A DNA stretch of 64,000 nucleotides, taken from positions 180,732-244,731 of the forward strand of contig NW_020170383.1 in NCBI RefSeq assembly GCF_000524195.1. The letters are read 5' to 3'. This stretch comes from Echinococcus granulosus. Taxonomy: Eukaryota > Platyhelminthes > Cestoda > Cyclophyllidea > Taeniidae. Below are positions 10,792-25,700 of the stretch, one piece after another; positions within the stretch are counted from its first letter, which is position 1, and each line of letters begins with the position of its first letter. Below the pieces are notes generated by a model. That model searched no databases, had not been told where the DNA came from, and was given only the letters and a program-made list of their open reading frames with translations. A program made the position numbers and the translations under genes.

Positions 10792-13700
10792 TCAGGAGGA
10801 CTTTTGCAAGAAGGCCCACGGACTGATTCGTCGATACTCGGACGAGTCTGTGGGTTGAGGAACAAAGTACGGATCGTCTTCAGGGATTACCACGGAGGAG
10901 ATCTCACTTGCTGTGTTAGTGAAGAAAACGTTGAAAGAGCGCTTCGTGTAGTCGGGGGAACGGCTTTTACCAGCCCTAGCCACTTGTTCCTCGTGAATGC
11001 GTCGCAAGTAGGCAGTGGAGGGATCGACTTGTCCGCCTTTGTATTGGCGGGGATTTACATTTGGCTAAAATGACAACAGTACCAGAAATTAACAATTGAA
11101 TGAAAGAAACGTACATCGCTGCAGGACAATAAGTGTTAGAGCCGCGGTTGCCTTGACTACTGAGTTAGAGAGCCGACACATCCCTGGTTGCAACTAAAAC
11201 ATGCATTCTCATCATCATTTCCGTTATGCTTTTAAATAGTCTCAATCGGTAATAGCTTAGATATTTTTGTAGAATCGTACGGTTACAATTTCATGAAACA
11301 GGTCTAATTCAAAAGTTCAAGAGGTGGTTCAAGTTAAACCGGGACTTTTGGTTTATCATGAGCTATAAAACTCATTTCAAGGCGTAGAGATTTATAAGTA
11401 TGATTAAACAGCCGTAGAACAGCCCAATTCACTTCAACGTGGATGGTACTACGCATGGACAAACCTTCCGGAAGGCCGAGCATTTGTAAATGACCGTTCG
11501 AAGTACCCACAAAAAGTTTCGCCTCTTGTGCAGTCAAGATGCTGATGCGAAGTCTATCATTCCAATGAGGACTGAATGTTCACGGAAAATGCTGCTGTTA
11601 TGTGGATTCGTCAATAACGCACAAACGCAAGACCACTCAGATGTCTTGCCATTGAGCAAATGAGCATCGCATTTCCGCATCTCATTGCAAGTATCTCCAA
11701 ACACGGTCACCTTCTACCTCAATTAGTACCTCCTAGACTGAGTAATTACTTGTGCATTGCATATCAGTAAGAAAGCACACTCACTCCCCGCTGTTCCATG
11801 CTGTAACCAACCAAAAGTCCCGATTTGACATGAACAAAATCTATGCTACTATATTGCACTTTCAGTAGGCTTGTCTGGGTTTCGCATAAGCTAATAATCC
11901 ACTCTCAGTAAAAAAGGTAAAATCACCAAAAGGTGAGAGGTAAGTGGTTAGCAGGTTGTTAGAGCGCATAGTGAACTCACGAGGGAAATAACTAATGCTA
12001 GAAAAGTTTGATATGAGAAATTGAGGCTGAAATGGGGAGTCAGGATTTTGGGAGATTCTCGACTCCGCGGCTTGTTGTCCTATTGTTCCCTCACGGTTCG
12101 GCGCCCACTATCATACCCAGGGGAATAGTCCTGAAATTTTTGTTTGATTGGTTAAGCTTGCCACTCAAAATTTCCCTTTATTTTGCCAACTTTTTATGAG
12201 TTGGTATGTGGCTTAAAAAATTAACTGTGTTATAGTTGAAGCGATTTCAAAACGGAGGTTACAAATAAGACTGGAGATTTTAAGCCGTTTATATCAAAGC
12301 GATTTTGTAAAAAGTGGTGCTTGTGGTGTCAGATTAACTGAGTCCTGCATATGGATGATTCACAGGCTCTCATGTCCTTCTAAGTCCACTTGAAAACAAC
12401 TGAAACCTTTCTCAGCTACAGAGGACCTTCAAATTTTCACAACACAGAGCCAGGTGTTAGGGAAATGCGCCAAGCTCGTGTGCTAAAGTTCTCCCGAAAG
12501 CGCCTTCAACACTCAAATGGCACGCGCTTTACCATAAATCAGACTGAAGGCAGACTTAAAATTCACACTTGGCATTTTGGAGCTATTTTAGCATTCTTCT
12601 TCGTTTCTAGCGCTTATGAAGGAAGCCCTCTTCGTAAGTTCATCCCCCCTAGCCATTAAAAAACTACTTCTCCGTGCCAGGCACGCACGAGGACGTAAAT
12701 CGGTGTTCTCCGGGTGCCTTCTATCCACAAAAAGTGCTGAAGTTGGAATATTATTCCCCTTGAATGGGATTCACGCATAAGCTATGGTTGAAAGCGACAA
12801 CTATTGCTCCAAATTTCAGGATCCACCGATCCAGATGCGTTCAGCTGATACTCTTTGCACCTGAACAGCTTCGAGGAAGAGTATAGACCTTGGAGACATT
12901 TTCAGTCCCTTTTTTCCTTCAATTAGTTCCATTAAATACCAAATACATAAGCGCCATGAGTACAAATACAACTGCGTTTGAAATGACGGCAAATTTGATT
13001 ACGTTGTTCACATACTACTTAATGCAAAATAAGTAGGCTTCTCTGGACTTACCAAGCTTCCATAGTAGGCACCATTGACAGCACCATTGTACGAGTCGCT
13101 CGATTCGTCTGCTGTAGTTACTTCTGAAGATTTAGCGGCATTCTGGAAGTAAGTCTCAACATTTTTGTCCACATAGAGACGATAGAGAAGGTCCGGCACA
13201 AAACAGAGTGCAAACAGGACAAAAAGCCCAAAGTAGGAGACAAAAGCTCCCAGCCCCGTGCCAATCCTTGTCCATACCCCCAGCAGGGCACGCGGATCTC
13301 CGACAGGTAGCACGACATAGTTGCAAAGAATGAAGACAGCAAAATTGACCAACAATGTTCCCACCACGGAGACTATTAAAAATACATTGAAGTGGTAGCT
13401 GGCTAACATCAGTTTGATATTCACTGTAATGAAAACACAGTCGATCATGAAGGAGCCGAAACCCTCCAAAACACCGATGGCATTTCCACCGTTTCCTCCA
13501 TTGGAAACACCCTCTGTAGCAAGGAAGTAGGTTCCAAAGAAGATGACCAAACCGTGCCAAAGTGAGAAGGAGAGCCAAGTAAAGAAGTTCCTCCACCAAA
13601 GCAGCCGATTCTTGGAGATAGTCTTGTAAATCTCGGCGTTGCTCATTAGCGCAATCTCCGGCAAACGTTGCTCAAAGATGCCGTAAAAGATTATTGGAAT

Positions 13701-16700
13701 AGACGTCATGGTAATGTTGTAAAGCAGAAGGTAGATATTAGCGTAGATGCTTTGAGATGAGAAGAGAGAAAAGATTCCAAATAGCACCTGTGTCAATGTA
13801 AAAACGAGATTTTTGTAGAAGAAATATTGCACAAGGTTCGCTGTCCGCACGTAGTAATGAAACCCATGAAATAGGAGAGCGCGTTTGAGAAATCGGAACT
13901 TTCCCAGTGCGTAATCAGAGGCACGAACAGCTTGACGACCCTCTTTGCCAAATAAACCAATCCCGACGTGAGCCTCAAGAATCATGGAGACGTCGTTTGC
14001 CCCGTCACCAATAGCACAACAGACAGGACTGGGTTTACGACTGCCTTTCATCATTCGCACAATCTCAGCCTTTTGAATGGGTGTCAATCGACAGCAGAGA
14101 ACAGAATTAGCCATTTGACAGAGGTTGAGAAATTGGTCTTTCAAAATCACCTAAAAATGTCAATAATGAAATGTGACTTAGGTCCATCAGCAACTATTTC
14201 GGTCGTATATGGCGAGGTACTACATCCCACAATATGTTGGTTCTACTAATTCCCGTGTCAGTAGTATCGCATGTCCATGTAGCTATCTTATTATGGGATG
14301 CAATTTTGCGTGGCTAAATCATCTGCTACGAATATTTTTTGTCAAGATTGTGATATACCATTGCCTTCCAATCACTATATTCATATCTGGATCTTTTTTC
14401 GAAAAAAATTGTTTCTTTAATGGAGTGGGTTTTGGATGGAACTGTTTCACAATCTCTCATACTTATAGCGTGTTTAGTTTCTCTGCCTCAAGGACGGATT
14501 ATGATTTCACTCCTGTTTCAAGAGAACAGTAACAAGTCCTCCTTGAGAACGGTTCCTGAGAAACCCAGTAAATGACTAAAACTAAGTTTCCTTTGCTAGC
14601 CGTGTCTTGAATTTTAATCCTACGGAAGATGACAGGCACCTCCGTTACCCACCTTGCTGTCGGTTTTCAAGCATGCAACACCAAACTTGCGTTTTGGCAT
14701 CAGTAACCGACTTGTGTCAAAAATTTATCACCCACCCCACGATAGCGTTTAAGGTTTTGGAACATGATGTTTGTGACCTCGCTTGTCATTTGCTCAGGCA
14801 GCCATATGACTGAACTTGTACCAACCGTTAGGCGGATCTAACACTCGCATTCAGCTTCTCTGGAGCCTCTTCAACTGTTATTCTGGGTGATTAATGCTCT
14901 CTCACTTTCTCTCCCTTTGGTCTGCTTACTGTGCTGTATTCTGGGCTGTCAAACGGAACTGGCCATCTGACACACCCACATAACGTCAATTACTCACCTT
15001 TCCACTACCACGGTTAAAGAAGCGTAGTACTCTTCTTTGTTTACATCCAGCGTTAAAGTTTAGATTAGTTACTACAACACAATGAGCAGCCACTTATGCA
15101 GTGATAATGAATGGGGGTTTAAAGAGTTATCCCCCAAGGGTTGTCAGGTACAGTTTTGCAAAATAAATTAATTTGCATTGGGTATTTAGAAGTGGAAGTT
15201 TGTCGTAGAGTCCACTCAATATATACGTTATGGTTGCTAAAAGTTTATTCTTCCCGATCCGATAACCTAGCAAGTACACGAATAAATCATCCAGCCCCCA
15301 ACTCACAGACAAAGCGTAGTTGAGAGAATGACCGTCAATGACCAGGCCGAATGCGTAATCCGGATCGAGGTTCTGGGACTCCTGAACTCTTTCAATCTCT
15401 GTGTTGATCGCATCAATGCATTCTCTCAAACTGTTCTGTTGTGTTACACGAACTGTAGGCAAACCGGGAGCAAAGTGACCAGCGGAGAAGCTGATGTTGA
15501 CTGCTGTCTCCTCCTTATCACCGGTTAGGACCCAAACCTACAAAAAAAGGAAACAAAAGATGACATATCAAAATTCTGGTAGTGAAATGATACTAAGTTG
15601 CAGGCTATCGTCATTTTGCCTCCATGCCGGTAGCATTGAGCTCCTCCGATGNNNNNNNNNNNNNNNNNNNNNNNNNNNNNNNNNNNNNNNNNNNNNNNNN
15701 NNNNNNNNNNNNNNNNNNNNNNNNNNNNNNNNNNNNNNNNNNNNNNNNNNNTAAAGTGGCATTAGGACAAACTTTCCGACGAAAAGTGCTTGCTGTAGGG
15801 CGAATGGATTCGTCAGATGCACTACTGCCTGAGCCCCATCAAAATCCGTGTTTAACCATATTGGTGGCTTCATGGACTACAGGCCGCTGTTTGATAGGCG
15901 AACCATCACGTGACAGGGTCCATATGGCCAGCTAGAAATTATAAATCACAGCCTGGGAAAATATGCGTTACGTGAACAAATTCTAACCTCATTCGAAAAT
16001 TTCATAGAAAATACGCCAGCAAAAGTACACTAAAGTGAAGGAATGTGATGAAATTCTGGGAGGGAGAGGGAAGTGAACCATTCCCTCTTCAGTGCAAAAG
16101 CCTTCTATTCTGGAGGCATACCAAGTTAGCGGTTGTCATTTAATAAATCTCATTTTTCTTCTCCTTTTTCCACTAGACGAGTCGTAAACCAAAAAAAATT
16201 CACAAATGATTTCTTTGTTGACTAGCTAACCATATGTGACAATTAGTGACTACAAGGGGCGCTTTCATCGCTTTTTCTCATACTTCTCAATGCCTTACTT
16301 CAAACTGCGCCCTTGAGAGCCCAGGGGATGTCAGTAGAAGTTGTAACAAAGCTCCACTCAGGTTCTCATAACAATTAAAGCGAAAGCAAGAAGTCATATT
16401 CCAAAAAAAACCCAACCTGAATTCCAGCCTCCCTGAGAGCAGTGAGTGTCTCGGGCACTCCCTCTTGCAATTTATCCTCAATTCCAGTGCATCCAACCAG
16501 GACAAGATCACGCTCCACAGCCTTATAGGCTTCAGCAAGTGCTTCGTCTCGTCCTTCCAGCCTGCCTCGAGCCGCATCCAAGTCTGTCTTGAGCCTGATC
16601 CACTCCTTGGGGGGGCAATAGCGAGCACCCATCACGAGGGTTCGTAGACCTGCTGAGGCAAAATCCGTCACTCTTGCCATCACGAAATCCGAGGTCAGGG

Positions 16701-19700
16701 AGTATTTTTGGAGGTTTTTGCGACTCCCAAAAAGACATTTAGACAAAAGGTCGTCAGAGGTGGACTTGGTACCGCTGGCCGAGGAGAGTGGCATATTCTC
16801 AACACGTCCACACTTGAAGGGAGGAAAATTTAGTAGTATTGTAATGGAGAGATATTTTTTCTCTCTTTGCTTTAACTATGCGGTTTCTGCAGCTATCTTA
16901 GTGCTACACTCGTAGTTCCAACTAGAGACAATCTTACCCACTAGAAGACCAAATGATAAGTTTAGGGATTACGTGGGTGGGACCTACGCAAAACAACAAT
17001 AACCTTGCATTCGATGCCTGGATACCAATTCTAAACATCGTAAAGAGAAAATGTCTGTGGTGGAGCATTAAGTTCGTAAAGATCCACAACAAGGCGACGA
17101 TCGGCAGCAAGGTGGGAACAAAAGGACAAGGGGAGAGCAATTAAGGTAGCTCTACGAAGCAATCCAAAATTACGCACGCCCTTAAATAGCTGTTTTTAGA
17201 CAGATGGTCATCAAATGACAATGCTACTAGCTGTCATCCTGTCATGATCGTAAAAAATTGCAGAGCCTTCGTTGTTGCATCGAAATACCCGACCATCCCC
17301 AAAAGTCCCACGTAAAATTGTATCAAGAGAGAGGATTAAAAGGAAACTAGGTATTTTAAGTTGTAATTGTTAGAACGCAGGCCCTTCTTTTCCCGAAATC
17401 CCTCTGACACGGAATCAATTTCAAGTCTTCAGATCGAGACAGCAGTATGAGTTACGCCTTCTATGATCACATACTATCACTTAGGACCAAAACTCGTTCC
17501 TTTGAACTGTTGAGTTTTCTCAGTGAATGGCTGCAACTAGCTCACATCGACCACTTTAATTAGACTCTAAAGTTGGAAGCATTAACGGCTAACCTAATGT
17601 TGAGCCTAATTGAATGAATTTCATGTCTCAGGTACTTCATTTGGGAAGCTTTCAAGCTTAACCGGAGCCAAGTCATTGGTGCCTAGGTGCCAAACGCATT
17701 CGTTCCAATGTAAAGCAAAAAAATTGCAGGACGGGGGCCAAACCAATCACATGGCTAGTTACACCCTCATTCTGATTGGCTTATAATGCGTTCTCGCCTT
17801 TGATTGGTCTTCTTGTCAAGGGAACTCATTTGTCAACCCCAAAATGGTGCGTCTGAAGCCTTTGGGCCTTCTGTCTAGGTTGATACACTTGTGGTGCAGG
17901 TAATTCTGACCTTGGGGATTATTTTAAAGTCAGATGGAGAATTCCGAACAAAACGCATGTTTGGTTTGGTCCTAGTTCCTATCTTTGTTGTAATCAGAAA
18001 TGGGAATGAATCTGAAAGAGAAAGTCATTAATTAAACGAAACCGGTTGGAGCATAAATTAGCCAGTTGAAACACTTGCATTCCGAATCAAAGCAGCGAGC
18101 GAAAGTGTCAACTCAGAGTGCCAAAATGTGAACGGATATTTCATTAACAGAGTACCTACTTTGGAAATTAAACAGGATGTTAGGGATTTACCAATTTAAT
18201 CGAAAGATAGCTTTAAAAGTCATGAGATATGACAAAGTTCACCACACTGCGTCTGTTTTTCTCGCCTTTCAAACAACTCAGTTTCAGTACATGATGCAAC
18301 CTTTGACCGGAACAAAGGAGGCCCACGCGAAGCGATGCAGCAGTACCATAGATCATTAAGGTACAAGCTTTTTGGCTTTTATATCATTGTTCTATTATTG
18401 AAACAGTTTGACAATACAATGGAAACGTTTTTGACAGTTCCATTGTTCTTATTGTGTTCATTACCAGCGTCACATATGTGAGACATGTTTGATTATCACC
18501 TTACGATATCCTGTTGCAGTAAATTACTTCCCTAACAGAATAGATGAATTTTAAATAATAAAGAAGATGTAGGGTGCTCCTGGTTTGCGACTATTAGCTT
18601 TTCTCTTTCCAAATTTGAACACTACAACCTTCAATAGAGAACTTCACTGGCAAGCTTTGGCATTTGACTTTTCCAGTTGCGAACTCTGTAAAGAATCGCA
18701 AAATAAGATTTCATAATTTAATTCACCATTTTTTTGACTGTTTTCAGTGTCAAGGCAAAATTTTATTTATTTTCAGCAAAACACTTTTGTGACAGGTGAT
18801 GTGTCTGGAAAAAATTGAGCCATCCGGCACTCAAAAAACATCGATGTCTTGCCAACCTTAGGATCAACAATAACACTTTTGATTACATTCTGTAGAGCCT
18901 GTTCATTAGCATTTCCAAGTTAAAACACTTTTCTTCATACTCTTTCAGCTGTTATATTCGGAATTTTTTGAAAATGGAATGTATCCAAACATTTTGACTC
19001 GTACAGTGGAGTCGACGACGCAATGGAAACTGCTGACAGCTCTTGCTGTGTCGTATCAGGCCAAAAAAGAGCAATAAAGAATGCTAGAAATAGGATTTCT
19101 CGGAGCACTGTTAGTGACGATTTGAAGAAGAATGATATCTGCGTTAACTCTTCCTTGCATTGACAATACACCTCCTTCCAAATGTGTATGCGTTAAAGCG
19201 TTCGTAGGGGATAATTTGGACGATTGAAGACTAGTCAAAGAGCCAGTACTTACCCTCGGGAGAATGCTAGTTTCAGCACCCTTGCAAAGTATAACAACGC
19301 CCTGTTTGGGATCAAAATCGGCAGTATTTTTCCCGCCATCTTGGACGGCTTGTAGAACCACCGACATACACTTTCGATCTGAGTCGAAGCCCAAAACGTC
19401 CAGAACGCGGTAACGAGTACCTGTCTGATCGAACACTGTCACAACCTAGTTGCAATATTAATAATAATAAATTTTCGTTTCAGCTTTCGAAAGTCCAAAA
19501 GTGAGTTAAGTGTTTGTCTGGTAGATAAAATCATTTCTACGCTACCTATTATCTTCTAAAACCTCGAATTCGGATTCACTGTAACAATGAATCAAGCCTG
19601 TGGATAGCTGAGGTTGGGTGGTTGATTTGAGGACTTAAAAGTACGCCAATTACTTTGTAATCAAGTTAATCTGCGTCAAAAAAACACTATCAAAGCACTG

Positions 19701-22700
19701 CATGAGAAGGAGTGATTGCCACGTTTGAGGCAGCACAGGAATGAGCTTACATGGAAGCCATTTGGATCTATTCCGTGGTAGACAATACCGAAGTCACGAC
19801 AGCTCTCAACAAAAGCCTTTTCATCGGGTGATGAAGCCTACAAAGTAAGCAAAAGAAAGTAAATAGTACAAGCTAGATGCTCTCTTCCGTCCCATAGTTG
19901 ACCTCTTCTTTGGGGTGTCAAGAAACTTGATATCTTGGTGTTTTTTTATCATACTGTTCGTGTTTAGGAGGAAAAAAATACCATCCCCACACAAAAAAGA
20001 GGAATATGTGCATCGAGACGAAATGTAAATCTTTTGGTTTTAGGTTGGTACATTCTATGGATAGCATAATGGAATCCAAGTACGTTTACCGCCCCCATAA
20101 ACCGACCCTTTCAGGGCGATGTTAAGGAGGATTCAAACGTCAACCGGAACTCATCAGAATTGGCAGCAAAATAGTGGAAAGCGGACTTAAAATAAGGCAT
20201 AACAAGTCTATGCTTGCTTTACTTTTATTTAGTACTGTAGGGAGCTTTTGAGTCTTCCCTATTGGTGGCACGCAGCTACAGGCAGTTCACCTACACTACC
20301 GGTCGCCCGGTTCGTCTGCACCTCAAGAATGGGGCCGTTTCCATACTTGTAAATCTCCCCTAGAGTTACAGAGATGGTAAATTTATTTGATTCTAATGCG
20401 CTCAATAAGGAGGAGGATGCTTGCTGCATGCCTCGGGGCAAAATCTATCACCGCCGTTCAGAATTTTCATAGTCCCAACATGATACATCAACTGACTCAC
20501 TTGAAAAAATGAAAATATGCAATACCCCTGCTCCAGTCAAAAACGCTCTACATCGTTTCGATGGTTTTATCCTCCACCAATGGGTGGGCGTCATGTTTTG
20601 ACGCAACCCCTTATCAAGCATCAGCGCACACTTCAAAAAGTCTGTGATGCGCTGGTCCAGGCAAGAAAATTGGAGCTTGTCACGTATGTAATTCTGGTAT
20701 CAAGTGCTTTTTCAAGGTGCATTTAAGGTCAATGCTACCATGCCTTTATAGTTATGAGCTCAAAAGCCGGAGGAAAGGAGAAGGCATTTGAGGACTAGAA
20801 TACGGGGGCCAGTGGGCAGCCACCTTGACGGATAATGGTTAAGCGGATGCGTGATCTCCTCCCAGGAAAAACAAACGAAGCTAATAAGATTTTTATTCAA
20901 AAAATCGGTTCAGAAGATGTTAAAAAGACGCCACATTGGCAGGTGTGCTTCATTTAGACTTATAATAATCTAATGACAGGGGACACTTTGACACCTGTCA
21001 AATAGAACCAAGTCGAAAGCCGGAAGTCAAGTGCTGACACTACTCCCCAATACCGTAATTTGTTGGCATGATGAGCACGTGGTGAACGAATTGAACACAT
21101 TACCAGTCTGGTCCGTCTTTTGATTGATGGTAGCTGATGACTAGTAGATAGGTGTCTTTGACTTGCAACAACGTCCTCCAAATCTTTTCACTAAGTCAGG
21201 AAAGGAACGTGAACTGTTGAGAAAACGGTGTTAAAATACGCTTTAGAAGTATGGAATCAAGCCTTGATGGGGATGACACTCATAAATGTTTAAGGAAAAT
21301 GTGGAACAGCAGAACATGCGCACTTTGATGGTCAGTGTGACACTGACTATTGTTAACTATGTTGACCGATTTAAATGCTTTTCAGAAAGTAAAAACAATC
21401 ACACCATCTTCAAACTTGGGACATTTTTCACCTTCTCGATTGTTTGAAGCTCAACCGGTTTGTTTGCGACGTTATTTGTTACAACGAGGTGTCACAACTG
21501 CGAGGCAACACATGTCACATATTTGTGACGACAGGGTTTACACGACGGAAGTTGATAGCAGGCTAGACCGTTCGCCATAGTGATCCCGGAACTGTCTTTC
21601 GCAATCCCGCAATATGAGAGTAAAAGCTTGTCAAATATGTTGTGAGGAGGTTACTGGTAGAGGATGAAAGGTCTTTTCTGATGTAAAAGACGCAGGATTT
21701 GGTGGAGCATTCCTACCGAGGGTAAGGTCTAAAGTCCCTATTGTAGTTTAAATGCATGCCCATATTTGGCTCACAGCTTGTTTTTCTCGCGTGTCCATCC
21801 GTGAAGGCAGTCAAAACAACTGTAATCAGTGGTCCGTCCAATAAAAGGTAGGGTAAAACAATAGAGCAACAGCGATACAAGCAATCACTAAGCCGCCACC
21901 TTCAAAACGTCACTTTTTAGCCCCAAAACCGCTTCCCTTGGCTGAGGGTGACTTTTTGCGGACAGATAGGTGGCAGAACGAATTATCTACATTGGTCACG
22001 AAAATGGATGGATCAAAATACGGAAGAATTTATGGGAAAAAAATTCAACACCTTTATTTATCGTCTAAATGCGGTCGTACTTCTACGGGGTCAAGGTCGT
22101 GGGTTTGTTTTTTTTTTCTGAGAAGCACAATAAGACCTTGTGGGTTAAAACGTATCAGCAAACACACTCTAAGATTACATTGTTTCCGATCTAATCCAGT
22201 AGCTTTACAATTCTTCCAAAGGACTCAAGTCCAGAAGCTCAGTCTATTTGTGAATTAATCCTGGGAAAGGGAAGCTCGACGAATCATCATCTTCCTGAGA
22301 GGATAGGTCTTTAAAGCAACCTTCAAGGTGAAAACTTGCAGGCTGCCACAATATGTAGCTTTTCTGTATTTACCTGAAGGCATTAGTTGAAAGTATAGGG
22401 AAAAGGGAGGTGAAAGTTGCACTCTTCTTCCGAACCACACGGTGCTTCCACCTTTCCGCCGCCATAAACATTCTTCTCACTCTGGAAAATATTATCCCAT
22501 TACCCTTTGAACAAAAACTACATTTCATCTAATAAGCGAGTAGTGAAAGTGAAAGACTCCTCAAATTCTTCACTACCGTGGTTAAAAGGTGAGTTCGTAG
22601 AGAGGCTCTGACGCAAGCCCCAGAGAGCGGATGAAATCGCAGTAAACTTTATCCAGCGCTGCCTTCCAAGGGGTCAAAAGCAACCACCTTCTCAGATGTA

Positions 22701-25700
22701 AATAGAGGCAGTGAGACTTTAAAACAGCCACATAAGCTGCAATTCTGCAATAAAAAATTGAGGACCTTTTGTTTTGCTAGTATCAACTTTGCTCTCCCTG
22801 AAAATCTGAGAATGTTTTCAATGTAGAGCGCCGAGTCTTCCCCGAAGTCGGACGAAGTCGTGGGAGTGCGGCGGATGCTACATTACTGATGCACAAAAGG
22901 CCTGAGGCTACTAGCATGTCTCAGAGGCCTTTAGCAGAATTAAACAAACAATCATAGCCTTACATTAAATGTTATTTATGCTGTTTACAATTTGGTTTTA
23001 ATTTGGAGGTGGAAAAAAAGGGAAGAATTTCCAGCCCAAATTGGGCTAACCGTGATGGCTTCTGCCCATCATAGCTAAAATGACGAGATTTTTAACTAAA
23101 AAAGCATTATCTCTAGGAAAGAAAGTGCTTTCTCAAGTCAACTTAAGTGTAGCCGTCAAAAACAACCGTGACTCTGTAAAAGGCAAATAGTTCATTTACG
23201 TGGCCTTTGTTTTTTCACAAGGACGCTTTGAAAGTTTTTTTTATTCGGCAAAACAAAAAAACAGCGACAAATTTATCCAGAAGTAAAAGTAGTTCTTCAA
23301 ACGCACCGGAATTCGCTTTCAGCGGCATAAAATCACTCAAAATTGGAGGGTAATATGGACGGCTTCATAACCCGCCTTTCCAGTACTACTGAAATGTTCA
23401 GCTAAGTAGTATCTGCTCGATCGACTTAAACGCATTCTTGTTTATTCTTAACTGACCCCTAGTGGATATTTGCGCGGAGATCGAGGCTCCAGCCCTCCAA
23501 AAAAGCACCTCCGTCAGAAGAGCATTTGAAAATGTATATTTTTCTATGTGTGGATGTGCGATATGTATATGTCAGTGCCTGGTCCCGAAATTTCATGTAA
23601 CTTCTGTTTCTGTGTGCTAAATGACGTCAGACAGCAAAAAACTGTAGGATTTCACACGCTGAAAAACTGCCAAGTTGGTGCGACAGCTCAACAACTCAGG
23701 GGTTAGTGGCCTTTAAACGGCCCGAAGGGTTCAAATGCATTGAAGAGTTGCAAGAGGCCACAACTATAATTATTCATCCACGCAGGAGATAGCAGTTGGG
23801 TTCTAAAGTGAACCATCAAAGAGTACTTTGTTACTATTCCATTAATCTTGGAAGTTTTCTTTGATAAGAAACCATTTTAAAATCCACCATAATCAAAGCG
23901 GGTTGCTTAAGAAACAGGAAGGCAAAGCCGTGCCAAATAAAAATACTTTTGTTGCACGAAGCTGGGGTAATTGTTTTTGGGATTTGGGGAATACAAAAGA
24001 TCAGCTGCCACCTTTCCAGTTGGGTCAACTTTCCTTGTTGAAAACAAGTGGACGTGCATTAACGCTAACGCACTCAAATGAAACCCGCTTTACCGAGCAT
24101 GAGGCTTTGCATGGAGCAGGCTGATGGAGAGTTCTAAGGGTCACATTCAGCTATCCTGCTGCCTCTTCAACTGCTCTTCAGTTCCGAGGTTCTTTATTCA
24201 CTCCCCTTGATCGTGTCTGTTGCTGATGGATGTCCAGGACGCTCCACATCCATTACACTCGGTGATGAAGCATTCGTTTTAGCGCAGAGCACACATGTTG
24301 AAGAATATAAGTTTGTGCTTCTGATACGGAAAGCGTATGACAAAACGTAATTCTGTGTTGGCGCGATTTGCATACGATTACACTGTCCCCAACCCACGAT
24401 AATGACTGAAAGAACACCCAGCTTGTGAGGCAGTAGTCACACGGAAGGTTGTGACAGGAGAAATTACTACTACTCTCCGTGCCTTCGTTGCTTTCGACAC
24501 CAGAGATGTAAAATGAATGAAAGCAATGAATTTAACCTATGTCAGATCCTTTTAACTTTTCCAGTAAACAAAAGGAATTTGGAGTTTGACCCTTTCTAAC
24601 GTATAAAGACAAGTGCGCCTCTGATCCTACACTTCAGGCATCTAATTTGTCAGGATATCTATACCATCCATCACCTTGGTGGGACATAATTCTCTTCTTT
24701 CCATTTAACTACGAAAGCCTCTTCAGTCATCCATGATTCTGTTGCCATGACGAAGACGCACAGCCACACTCGTGCCACCAAAAATAAGTCTGTCATCACT
24801 ACTGGAAACGGATGTTAAAGTCACTTCTGGGCTTGTATATCCCAAGAGGTTACTCAAAGATTAGAGTGGTGAGAGCTTTGGCGAACCGGATCCATAAGAA
24901 TACTGAACACTACCTCCAAAATGCCTAACAATGTCGACAACATTACAAATGTTCCACCTGTTGGCAGTGACGATGTTATTGTGCAAACGCAATGACGAAT
25001 AAACCAGAATGGTCAGCTCGCTCACCTGATAATCATAATTGGTCTTCATGATTCCTGTTCCACGTCTTAAACTAGAGATTGCGTCTTCCGCGGACTGCAT
25101 AGCAGAGGCGCGGCGCATGATGCTGGCCTGTCGTCTAGGCGGTGCTCTTCGCGACTTTAAGTCCGTGATGAGTTTGAGCGGCTTTTTCAGCCTTTTCTTC
25201 CGCCCCTCTAATCCACTCCGAGGTTTTGAAGTGCCGACAGGTTTATGGCCTACCTGTTCAATCTCTCGTTCCACACGGACAGTGTGACAGAGTGCCAGAA
25301 TTAGGAAGAGAATTCGAGCGTCTTCGGGCATTTCTGTTGGCTTTATACCCATTCCCGATGTGCGTGGAGACTGAATATCAGCTATAGAGGAGACTCGCTG
25401 GCTGACCAAGGGAAAGAGTCGGTCATTGCGGGCGTAGTAAGTCCCGCTAGAAACAGAGAAGCGTTGAAAGACCATGCAGTTCTCTGTCAGGGTGCCAGTC
25501 TTGTCGGAAAAGAGGTATTCCACCTGCAATGGAAGGGGTGAAAATTATATTCCCAGTCATGTGCTTCTACTTGTGCTTTTTTACCCAACCTTTTTCCTTA
25601 CCAAACAGATTTCCGTGGATTCTTGGAATATGTTTTGATTGCGTACGCTACTGAAGTTCTGCAGTAATATCTACCAGAATGCGTTTATATAGGTTTTGAG

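Noticed and set aside
10789..11073. Plus-strand open frame of 94 codons
   Set aside because: It lies opposite the minus-strand flippase terminal exon, which has a proper acceptor and phase; this frame is its shadow.
15568..15935. Open frames spanning the first N gap
   Set aside because: They exist only because N codons are read through; the flanks show no recognisable protein.
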